DNA of 64,000 nt. Source: Dasypus novemcinctus (lineage: Eukaryota; Chordata; Mammalia; Cingulata; Dasypodidae). The notes below the pieces were generated by a model. The model saw only the letters and a list, made by a program, of their open reading frames with translations, had not been told where the DNA came from and made no database searches. Location of the stretch: assembly GCF_030445035.2 (NCBI RefSeq), contig NC_080683.1, positions 118,839,225 to 118,903,224 on the forward strand, written 5' to 3'. The position numbers were made by a program, and so were the translations under genes. Position 1 is the stretch's first letter; each line of letters opens with the position of its first letter. Positions 30,459-40,290 of the stretch are shown piece by piece.

Positions 30459-31585
30459 TCGAAGGGAAGAAAGCTCGCAGCGCTCTAGAATCCCAGAATC
30501 ATGGCTTAATGCAGAGAGGATGGAGGGTCCATTACCAACCACCCCGGCCAACCTGCTTAATTTAGAGACAAAACCATCGGGCTAAGGGAGGGGAAACGAA
30601 TTGCTCGAGGGCATCGAGGGAATGGAGAGCAAAGCCAGCAAGAGTTTTGGAAGATCCTGGGTGCCCTCTTGCCAAGTTCACGCCCTGCTGCTGTACTGAC
30701 CACGGGCCTGCAGGAATCAACCAGGCACCAGCAGTGCCAGAGAAAGCCTGCCAGGAGCCAAAGACTTCCTTGCAGTCCAGACCGAAGTCGGTCGAAAGGT
30801 GAGGGACTGGGACCCAGGAAAATGGCCAGGGTTGCTCTTGGCTCCCTGGGATCTCTCCAAGCCAACACTTTATCAGAACAGCAGCTGAGCCTGTGCATCG
30901 CAGGGAGCCTGCTCTGAGCTCGGGGCACAGGTGGCGGCCCCCTCAGCCCAGGGTGCCAAATCGTGTTTACCGACAGCATCTTGATGTCCTGCTTTCCGAT
31001 TACTTCGTGAGAACTGTTGATGAGCCAGAAACAGTGGTTGGAAGTGTAATGGGGCACAGCGGTGCAGGGGAAGGTGGAAATCAGGGTCCATAATCAGGAA
31101 CGGGGGCTGGTGGAGGCAAACGGCACAGTCTCTGCTGGAGACTGCTCAGTGGACAAACAGAACCTGAACAGGAAAGTGCCTGCCCCAGACTGTACCCGCA
31201 GGCTCACCAGGCACTTCTCGTCACCTGATTGTGTCCCTTTACCAGCGCCTGGGAGAACCCTTGGTCACCTTTCTTCCCAAACTCCCCTGTTTCCTACCAG
31301 GATGTTTGAATGCTCAGGTAAAGGATCGCTGGAATGTTGATGTTAAATAGACACAGGGGTCATCCTTTGGTGGCCAGGGACACTAGCGAGGACTGCCCAG
31401 AATGTGTGAGGTCAGTTGTCTAGAGAACAACTCCGGAGTCCGCCTCGGCTCAGAAGGCGGGGCAATGGGGAGTGGACATATCCAAACAAGGTGGCCAGGC
31501 TCCCCGCTCAGGAGGGCCCTCGGGTGGCTTGAGCACGAGGGAACTGCTGCCTGAAACCACAGAGCAACCATGTAGGATTAGAAGG
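30459..31585. other. Non-coding DNA with a possible MIR-like relic
   Basis: 30487-30615 weakly resembles an inverted MIR ('AGGGAGGGGAAACGAATTGC', 'TCGAGGGCATCG'). The rest, to 31585, is GC-balanced with no gene or clear repeat. The 166-codon minus frame at 30557-31057 shows no known domain. Confidence 0.4.
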
Positions 31586-32018
31586 TGTGACGGTTAATGT
31601 TCTGGGTCAGCTTGGCTAGCTCATGGGGCCCCGTTGTTTGATCGAACACTAGCCTAGGCGTTGCTGCGGAGGCATTTCGTAGATAGGGTTAGTATCTGCA
31701 GATCAGTTGCCTTTACTGAAGGAGACGACCCTCAGCGGAGTGGGTGGGCCTCGCCCTTTGAGTTGGAAGCCTTAAGAGCAAGACTTGAGGATTTCGAGAA
31801 TTGAAAGAATTCTGCCTGGAGACCACACCCTTCTCCCCTCCAGGCCTTGCCCATAGGGCCCGGTTGAAGACCCGAGACCACACCCCCTCCCTCTCCAGCC
31901 TCGGGCCTGCCTGGGGGAGTCAGTCTTGCTGGGCCCCACAGTTCCATCTGAGGCATCTTCATCTCTATCCACGAGTAGCCTGTGGCTCTGTTTCTCTGGA
32001 GAACGCTGACTGATACAG
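31586..32018 (+). mobile_element. ERVL solo LTR relic, MLT2-like
   Basis: It begins 'TGTGACGGTTAATGTTCTGG' and continues with 'TGGTTGATCG'-type and 'GTGGGTGGGCCTC' blocks. It ends 'GTTTCTCTGGAGAACGCTGA' then CTGATACAG. The start, the order and the end are those of MLT2 LTRs. It is a solo LTR without internal genes. Confidence 0.78.
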
Positions 32019-32496
32019 AATCTTAACTATGGAGGCTGAAGTTCAGGGAATTGTCTGAAGGAGGAGTTGTTGACAGAGGACAGGTGGGCAGCATGGAATT
32101 TAGATTAAGGGGATCCCAAGAGCAAGGAGGTGGCTCGGCTTATCTGCCCTGGCCCAGGTGGATGCAAGCGCTGCTCTCTTGAGAAGGGTCCCCTGCTGTG
32201 GGGCCGGCATTGCTCAGCAGCTAGGGCTCTCCCAGACCACTCCTGTCCCTGCTCTGGTTCTAGAACTTCCAAGGACATTTCCGATAAATAATCCAACTTC
32301 CATGAATCAGGATACGGTGAGAGAGGCAAGGAGATATTCTACTGGGCAGACACCAACATGTCAATCCCTGAAAGAGCAGGTTGCTCCCCCACTGTAATGA
32401 ATACATCTAGAGATAACAGCGGTTAGAGCACCTCGGGCCCAGAGACTGCTCTGCTAATTCCTCTACTACGCTCAACCTAATTGAGCTTCTGCGCCC
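32019..32496. other. Non-coding unique DNA
   Basis: Nothing recognised between the MLT2-like LTR and the minisatellite. Confidence 0.45.
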
Positions 32497-32656
32497 GGGA
32501 GCTGAGGATCTCGTTGTGCAGCCTGGTGAACCTCCTGGGAGCTGAGGATCTCGTTGTGCAGCCTGGTGAACCTCCTGGGAGCTGAGGATCTCGTTGTGCA
32601 GCCTGGTGAACCTCCTGGGAGCTGAGGATCTCGTTGTGCAGCCTGGTGAACCTCCC
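32497..32656. repeat. Minisatellite, 40-bp unit x 4, nearly perfect
   Basis: Four head-to-tail copies of a 40-base unit beginning GGGAGCTGAGGATCTCGTTG; the only difference seen is the last base of copy four. Because 40 is not a multiple of three, open frames through it cycle through all three frames, which produces repetitive spurious peptides. Confidence 0.97.
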
Positions 32657-33074
32657 AGGGCATTGCCAGCTGGTGGCCAGGGCGGCCTCTTCGAGGTATA
32701 GAGATGGTTCATTCTTGGTGAAGAAAATACCTTTCACTTCCATTAGTTTACTTCAGGCCTCTGGAAGTCAGCAGAGACGTCTGGTCTACCGTACCAGTCA
32801 CCACCACAGCACTCTACTGGGAGCTCCCAGACTTCTGTAAGTCAGTGGAGCCGTGACCGAAGCATCTAGGTCTCTAGTTCCTTTCAAAACTTCGGAGGCC
32901 TGCAGGCCACAAGGCTGCTCAGGCTACTGAAATGCTGAGTTGTTTCTTCTTTTGACATCCATTGTTTCAACCGAGTTTGGTAGCAATAGGAATCTCAAGT
33001 TGATGAGAAACTCTAATTGGTAAATATAATATATTTATTTGATCTAATAAAAGAGCAAAGTCAATTATTAATAA
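32657..33074. other. Non-coding unique DNA
   Basis: Nothing recognised. Confidence 0.45.
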
Positions 33075-33325
33075 TTCAATTTTTTTTTGAGGTACTGGGG
33101 CTGAGGAGTGAACCCAGGACCTTGTACATGGGAAGCTGGTGCTCAACCACTGAGCCGCATCGGCTCCCCTGAGCTGGCCCAGTCGCTGGCCCAGTTGTTG
33201 GCCCAGTCGTGTGTTTTTCACTTGCTGATGGCTTTTCCACTTTTTCTAGGAGGCACCAGGAATCAAACCCAGGGCCTCCCATGTGGGAAGCAGGTGCTCA
33301 GTGGTGCTCAACTTCTCTCTTAATT
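33075..33325 (-). mobile_element. Dimeric DAS-type SINE
   Basis: Two inverted tRNA-like heads in a row. 33092-33165 has 'GAACCCAGGACCTTGTACAT' and 'CTCAACCACTGAGCCGC'; 33252-33312 has 'AATCAAACCCAGGGCCTCCC' and 'GGGAAGCAGGTGCTCA'. They are joined by a short imperfect (CTGGCCCAGT)n linker and a T-rich stretch. Confidence 0.8.
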
Positions 33326-33699
33326 CAGTTTGTTAGGGATTCCCCTCCTGCCCCAAATATAGGACGTAAGGGGGGGAAGTAATAAAAGGGTCTCTGATGA
33401 TGAATTCTGGCTGTGACCAACACACTGAATTGTATGTCTAAGCACTTAGAGACAGGAAAAGGGTGCGCTCCTTGGGGAACCTAAAGAAAGGCGAGGGCGC
33501 GCTTGTATCTGCCAGGGTGTGCTGTTGGCTTCCGCGGACGTCGCCTTCCGTTACTGTCAACATCGACCCTTAAAAAGGTGGTCTTGCCTGAGACCCAGAG
33601 CGGCTTCGTGATTTGCCTGAAGCCCTTCAGCCGCCCAGGGGCAGCGTGAAGTTTCAGAGCAGGTGGCGGGACTTCAAAGGGGAATGTGGGGAGTACTGT
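33326..33699. other. Non-coding unique DNA
   Basis: Nothing recognised. Confidence 0.4.
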
Positions 33700-34080
33700 T
33701 CCTTGCCTTTCAAAGACAGTGGGGCGGATGGGGGAAGGAAGGCTAGAGCAGGTGGAAGAGGGCATTTTCAGGGAATTAGAATTGTTCTGCATGATCTTAC
33801 AGTGATGGATACAGGCCATTTTAAATTTTGTCAAAACCTATAAAAGTGTACAGTGCAAAATGTAAACCATAATGTAAAGCATTGACCATGCTTAGTAGCA
33901 ATGCTTCAATATTTGTATATCAACTGTAACAAATGTACCGTTACTCATGGAAGATGTTATTAATAGGGGAAAGTGGGAGAGGGAGAGGGGGTTGGGTATA
34001 TAGGAATTGCCTGTATTTTCTATGTGACTTTTCTGGAACCTAAAGCTTCTTAGAAAATAAAGTGAAAAAAATAAATAAAT
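33700..34080 (+). mobile_element. Long non-coding LINE-tailed repeat, copy 1 (3' part only)
   Basis: Shares ordered blocks with 35480-36110 and with inverted 37240-37620: 'GAATTGTTCTGCATGATC', 'TGTCAAAACCTATAAAA', 'CAACTGTAACAAATGTACC'. It ends in (AAAT)n. The copy is 5' truncated and has an AT tail, as expected of LINE-machinery retroposition. Confidence 0.7.
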
Positions 34081-34149
34081 AAGACACTGTGGGACATATG
34101 GAAGAAATTGCCACGCTACATAAAAGATAACAGATCTTACAGTGATGAA

Positions 34150-36110
34150 AGGCACAATGGAAAAAATTTTATTTGATTTTTTACTTTTAATTTTTAAATA
34201 TTGTTTTATTTTCTTATTTTTATTTATTGATTTTTTTGGCTTTGTTTTTGGGGGACTTTGGATTGCAGAGGGGTCACAACTGTGGCAGGGGAGGATCACT
34301 GGTGTGGGGCGTCGGTGTTGGGGGGATGTGGAGAAGGGGTGCACCTGGGGCATACCTCTAAGGCATATGAACATGTTCAAGTGGTCATGGGGTGTTGTCT
34401 TGGTGGACCCACACAATAACTAAAAGAATATTGAATTCCCATTCTGGAAGTCCTGCTACACTTTCTGAAAGAGCAGCAAGAATCCCCCGAGCGCACGGGC
34501 AGTGCCTAGTGAAGGAGGACAGACCATTCCGCCAGGCCCTCGAAATTGAAGCTTGCACTTATGAACCTTGTGCTTGTGAAACTGAAACTCAGCCTAATAT
34601 TACAGGGTGCCGAAGAGTTACCTCCCGAAGGCCTCCATGTTGCTCAAATGAAGCTCAGCACAGAAACTTTGCACTACCTCCCCGTCGGCATGGGTGACTC
34701 CTGGGGGCGAGCCTCCCTGACACCGAGAGATTGTTACCAAGCACCACCTCCAATGCATTTGGAAAAAGATCTTGATCAAAAGGGGGAAATTTTAAATGCA
34801 TTTGAGCTGTTATGGCTAAGAGGTTTCAAAGTGAATTGGGAGGTCCTTCTAGAGGTTATGCTTATACGTGTTGCAGCAGGATGACTGCCACGGCGAACAG
34901 TGCCTCAAGCAGGGGTGCTCCTGAGGGCGCTAGAGACACCTGGACACTATAGGCAGTGCAGACAAGCTCAGAAACTCGGCACTGTCGGTGGGCCTTACTT
35001 TGGAATATGTGCTCCCCGATGTAACAGAGTTAGACTCATCTATAGGTTCCCTGCACATGGCTCCTCTGCCTCTTGCACTTGAACCTACAATTAGCACTAT
35101 ACTTAGTAAATATATGTCCCAGAGACGTAAACATTCGGTTTGTTCATATGCCAGTTGAGCCCTGAATCTCAGCAGAATTGCAAACCTACTCATCAGTTCA
35201 TTGGACTCGCTCAGAACACCCGATGAAAGGACGATGATGGACAACGCCATCCCAGGACAAGGAGAGCATCTGCCACTGTAAGCAGGGCAGTCCCTCCACC
35301 TGCCCCATGGGTCTAAGTCCTCAGTGAGAGACAGGTGGGCTTCGCCATCCCCAAATCCTCAAGATGGAGGAAGGAACAAACACAAGGGCAGGAAGCAACT
35401 CTGGACAACAGTAGACTTGTGATTATTCTAGCAATGGGAGAACTCGTATCACTGCTATAAAAGCAGTGGTCACCAGAGGTTCTGAGGGTAGGGAAAAGGA
35501 AGGATAGTTACAACATGGGGGCATTTTTGAGAAATTGGAATTGTCCTGCATGGCATTGTGATGATGGATCCAGGCCATTGCCTATTCTGTCAAAACCTAT
35601 AAAATGGTGTGGTGCAAAGTGTGGACTATAACGTAAACTATAGACCATGTTAGTAGCAATGTTTCAATATGTTCTCATCAATTGTAACAAATGTACCACA
35701 CTAATGAAAAATGTAGTTAATGGGGAAAAGTGTGGGAGGAGGAGGGGTGGGGTATATGGGAATCTCCATATATATATAAATCTTTAAAGATTTATTTTTT
35801 TTATTTATCCCCCCTCCCCCTTGAGGCTTGTTTGCTCTCTGCTCTCTGTGTCAATTCACTGCATGTTCTGTGTCTGCTTGTCTCCCTTTGTTGCGTCATC
35901 TTGCTGCACCAGCTCTCTGCGGGCCGTCAGCTCTCCACAGCGCATGGGCCAGCTTTTGCCTTCACAAGGAGGCCCTGGGATGTGAACCCAGGGCCTCCCA
36001 TATGGTAGACGGAAGCCCAAATGATTGAGCCACAGCTGATTCCCTCCCTATATTTTTGATGTAATATTTGTCATCTAAAGCTTCTTCTTTGAAGAAAAAA
36101 AAAAGTAGGG
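34150..36110 (+). mobile_element. Long non-coding LINE-tailed repeat, copy 2 (longest, about 1.9 kb)
   Basis: Contiguous with the family defined by internal comparison. The section 35140-35200 ('GCCAGTTGAGCCCTGAATCT') matches inverted 37900-37945, and 35530-35715 matches copy 1. It has no coding potential; its largest open frame of 112 codons has no known domain. It could be an extended L1 3' UTR of xenarthran L1s or a separate L1-driven non-autonomous element. The 5' limit is uncertain. A DAS-III SINE is nested at 35786-36043. Confidence 0.65.
35786..36043 (-). mobile_element. DAS-III SINE nested in the long repeat
   Basis: Inverted tail 'AAAGATTTATTTTTTTTATT', body with 'TTGCTGCACCAGCTCTCTGC', head 'ATGATTGAGCCACAGCTG'. 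The repeat text resumes on the other side ('TATTTTTGATGTAATATTTG'). Confidence 0.88.
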
Positions 36111-36915
36111 TAGACTCTGACACCAGACCAAAGTTAAGTTTTACAAAGCAAAGTTATGCCTTAATTGATTCTCCAGGTCAAGAGAACCTGCTCTGAAATT
36201 CTTTGTCCTTTTGAGGAAAGGACATAATAATAATCAGGGTGTCCTAGATGAGGAGGAGAAAGAAACTCATTCTTCTTCTATCTTCAACCTTGACCTTCCA
36301 ACTTTGAGTGAAATAAGAACTTTTCAAAAAACTGAGTAAGATAGAAGAAACTTAACAAAAGAAGAAAACAGCAGGGATAAACCACAAAGAAGGAAGCATG
36401 GACAATGGTATCAGGAATCCCAGGGAGGCAAACTTTCTCTGCGTGTCCTGGTACCCAAGGCAAAGAGAGAAACATGTTAGGTCACGTGGCTTTCATTGTC
36501 AAATATTACTTTATTAGGAAGATAAATTGTTTTTGTTACTCTGAGTCCTGAAAAGAATTTTTCCTGTGAGTTGTCCTTAAAGGGATATTGAAAGTCCTAG
36601 GAGTAGTTTTATTTATTTGTTTTTAAAAAGCTAAGATAATTTTCTGAATACTACAGATATCTCTTTGACAGCCAGTTCTAGGAAAGTAGAGACTTTTTAT
36701 GTTCTGGTTGTTTTTCAATTTGACAGTATATGTTCTGACTTGATCAAAGAAAGTCATTCCTTGAAGGTCTTCAACTGGCTCCTTCTGTTATATCACTCAC
36801 GATATTTCTTCTGTAAATTTTTAAATGTAGCGCCACTTCTTCCTGATCTGCAATATTTTAGGTTGAAAATTTCTGTGAAGCAGGACCATGCTGGTTTCCT
36901 GTACTTTTTTTTTTT
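36111..36915. other. Non-coding AT-rich DNA
   Basis: No gene or repeat recognised. Confidence 0.45.
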
Positions 36916-37235
36916 TTTAGATTTATTTATTTATTAATCCCTTCCTCCCCGCCTTCCTCCCACCCCCACCCCCCCCACCCCCCCCCGTTGTCTGTTCTCT
37001 ATGTCCATTCACAGTGCATTCTTCTGTGTCTGCTTGTCTTCTCTTTAGCTGGCACTGGGAATGATCCTGGGATCTTCCAGAGTGGAGAGAGGAGCTCAGT
37101 CTCTTGCACCACCTCAGCTCCCTGTGTCTTTTATTGTCTTTCCTCTGTGTCTCTTTTAGTTGTCTCATCTTGCTGCGCCAGCTCTTCATGCGGGTCACTT
37201 CTCTGTGTGGGCCAGCTCACCGTGCAGGCCAGCTT
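36916..37235 (-). mobile_element. Composite DAS SINE, left part (split by an insertion)
   Basis: Inverted DAS-III tail and body with an extra tRNA-like unit inside (37050-37125: 'CTGGCACTGGGAATGATCC', 'CTTGCACCACCTCAGCTCC'). The SINE stops at 'GGCCAGCTTGC' and continues at 38098-38205, so 37236-38097 is an insertion. Confidence 0.83.
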
Positions 37236-38097
37236 GCTTTTTAAAAAATATATATATTATTTATTTATTTTCAAAAGATACATAGATCACACAAAGTGTT
37301 ACATTAAAAAAATAGAAGGTTCCCATATGCCCCACTCCCCACACCCCCTTTTTCCCACATCAACTTCTTTCATTAGTGTGGTACATTCATTGCATTTGAT
37401 GAATACATTTTGGAGCATGGCTACACAGCATGGATTATAGTTTACTTTGTAATTTACATTCTCCCCCAGTCCATTCAGTGGGTTATGGCAGGATATATAA
37501 TGTCCTGCATCTGTCCCTGCAATATCATTCAGGACAACTCCAAGTCCCGAAAATGCTCCCACATCATACCTCCTTTTCCCTCTCCTTGCCCTCAGCAACT
37601 CCCGTGGCCACTGTCTCCACATCAATGATATAATTTCTTCCATTGCTAGAGTCACAATAATTCTATAGTCAAATACCAATAAGTTCACTCTAGTCCATAT
37701 TTTCTTTCCCAGTCCTGAGGACCCTGGGATGGTGATGTGCACTCCACCTCTCAATTTAAAGGGAGCTTTGATCCCACATGGGTGGTGGATGGGATGCTCC
37801 TGCCCGCAGCTGTAGACCCTCTTGGTTCCCTGGTGTGGTTGTTAACCATCCTCACCTCCCTGTTAACTGACCTGGATAAGTCCAACAAGCTGGAGAGGGG
37901 GTGTTGCAACTCTGCTGAGGCTCAGGGCCCAGCTGGCACGTGGACAGCCCAGCAATTCAAGTCTCCTGAGCACACACCAACCCCAGCACCAATCACACAT
38001 TCGATAAAAGAGAAGAGGCATGTGTAGAAAGGTCACATCTGAGTCCAACTCCATCACAATCAGGAGCACAGATTCCAAAGCAGGTCCCACTGGCAAG
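37236..38097 (-). mobile_element. Long non-coding LINE-tailed repeat, copy 3, nested in SINE
   Basis: Sense on the minus strand: begins near 38097, 5' truncated, and ends with an AATAAATAAAT-type tail at about 37245-37270. It matches copies 1 and 2 in order. Its placement inside a DAS SINE dates it as younger than that SINE. Confidence 0.75.
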
Positions 38098-38205
38098 GCA
38101 CTGAACTCCAGAGCTTTTCACCAGGAGGCCCAGGAATCACACCCTGGACCTCCCATATAGTAGACAGAAGCCCAATTGCTTGAGCCACATCCACTTCCCT
38201 CCTCA
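38098..38205 (-). mobile_element. Composite DAS SINE, right part (tRNA-like head)
   Basis: 'CACCAGGAGGCCCAGGAATC' and 'CTCCCATATAGTAGACAGAA', ending 'TTGAGCCACATCCACTTCC': the inverted head that completes the SINE broken off at 37235. Confidence 0.83.
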
Positions 38206-40159
38206 TACTTTTTATAAAATGTGTACGTACAACACCACATCCACACACTCCCACTCCCACACATACATCATAGCACATGCGGCATGCAGCACACCCAGGT
38301 TCTTTCCACGGGGACTGGGCTTTCATCGAGTTTACTGTTAGAAAGATCCATTGCTAAGATCTCCCTGAGAAGCCCGATGATCACGTAAGCCTTCTTGGTT
38401 TTCTCCAGGAGACACTGTCTTTACATCTGTGTACTTCTCTCCCCAAGAAAGCTCCTGTTTTTATTTCCAGACTCCCATTCATGAGTGTTTCTCTCTGCTT
38501 TTTGCTTCTTGCAGTGTCAGAGATCGAAACTTTCTAGGGTGCTTACATTGGGGCTTGAATAATCCATTTCCTCTTTCCCACATTTGTTAGACTCATAAGA
38601 CTATTTTTAGTCATTTTTCCAAATTTTCTCTTATACTAACAGTTCCTTGGTTGCATTTCTGTGTGCTCTCCTTTGAGGACAGCTTCTGCATCCATAGATT
38701 TGTGGTCACTCTGGCATTCTGCAGGGAGCTTTTATTTTTTTGCATGTAGAGTAGACTTTATTGAAATTTGCAGAAAGACAAAGGGGGAAGATTACGTTGT
38801 AAGAGCACACAAAAAATTTTACCATTGGTTCCTAATAAACTGTGTTTGATTCTGATGAAGGCAACTGATGCTGATACACTATGGAAGAGTAAAATTATGT
38901 TCCATTATAAAAAAAAGTTAACTTCGATGGAAAGCACAAAAATAAAGCAAACATGGGTCCCAGTTTCCTTAAAGTTGACACTTCAGAATTTTTTTTTTTT
39001 GTCTTCCAGTACTTTCAGGAGGACTTTCCAAGGACTCCCAAGGGGATGAGGGAACTTTTAGTAAAGACCCCCCACAGCGCTGCTCTGCAGGGCCTCCTAG
39101 CTTGACCTTGCATCTCTGTGGGTGGTTTCCGGCTCCCCGCCCTCTCGGCAGCTGCCTTTGTAAAGGTGGTAAGAAGGGTCCAGCCCCAAGGCAGCACGGC
39201 TGAGTGGCCTCCAGGAGAGGCAAGAGTCTCAGTGCTCACAGGCGGAGAAGAAACCACTGGGACAAAACGTAGGTCCTTCAGGTGGCACTCGGCTTTCTGC
39301 TCCAAGGGCTGCACCTCCCCGCCCCCTCAGCCCTCCCTTGCCCCTTCCTCTTGCCCGTGAACTTCTGTTTAGAGTGGTGGGGCTTTCCCTGGCTGGGCAT
39401 CTCTCCCGTGGGATTCTTTGCTTAAGCTCCACCCTTTCAGAGGAAGCCGAGGATGATGGCAGAGCAGAATTCTCCTTGTGTTGTCCCCTCAAGGTTCCCG
39501 CCTTTCTGTTGCCCCCTTTCTCTGCTCTCCAACAGGTGCTCCACTTGTTGGCTTGACGTTGGAGAATTCTGGCTAAAGGCGGTTTGCAGTCTACTCTTCT
39601 GCAAGCGCAGCTGCTGGGAGCGGAGGCTGAGCTGTGAAGATCCTTCGAGGTGGGTGTTCTTGCCTGCTTGAAAAATTGTCCCCACCGCTCCCCAGTGGGG
39701 GCTGGGAGAGGGAAGCTACTTTCCCAGAGGCCTCTGCATATCAAATGCATTCTCCTGGAGGCTCCCTCTCAGCCACTTCTGCACCTCCAAAGGGGGTCTC
39801 TTTTTATCCCATTAGTGGAGTCACCACATTTGAGGCCAAGAGGCTTTTTCCAGGTGGGGATCTCTTCAAAAAAGACTTTCTCTACTGAGCTGAAAATGAA
39901 ATTCCCACATGGGTCGCTATGCAAATTCGGAAGATGCTTTGTTACTCTAAGGAGAAAAGCAAACCATCCAGGGGGGACTTTTTTTTTTTTTTTGCAGAAC
40001 ATTGTAGAGCTGGTGGAAGTTGCTGGAGCTAATATTTGTCTTCCCCTCGCGGGCTCACCTTGGCCTTGGCGGTTAAAGCTGTCTTCCTTGGCTGGTGCCC
40101 TTGTGAGTGTTTCCTTTTCAGCCCTAGGCCTCCAGGCCCCCATGCTTGCGATGACTCCA
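38206..40159. other. Non-coding DNA, unique
   Basis: No gene recognised. Open frames up to 187 codons (39650-40213) have no known domain. T-runs at 38988-38999 and 39978-39993 (plus strand) could be old retroposon tails, but no body is identified. Confidence 0.45.
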
Positions 40160-40290
40160 AGAAGCAGGTGCTGCTGTAGTTTCCATTCTACACATGGGGA
40201 GACTGAGGCTTGATGAGGTAAAGTAACCTGGGAAGCCACCGGCGTCCAGGTGATGGGGCCGGAAGCAGAGTCTGGGTGACCCCCAGGACG
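40160..40290 (-). repeat. MIR SINE relic
   Basis: Inverted MIR core 'ACACATGGGGAGACTGAGGC', 'TGAGGTAAAGTAACCTGG', 'CCGGAAGCAGAGTCTGG'. Confidence 0.7.

Noticed and set aside
32407-32743. Repetitive peptides encoded through the 40-bp minisatellite
   Set aside because: Open in several frames only because the 40-base unit lacks stops; no start context or conserved protein.
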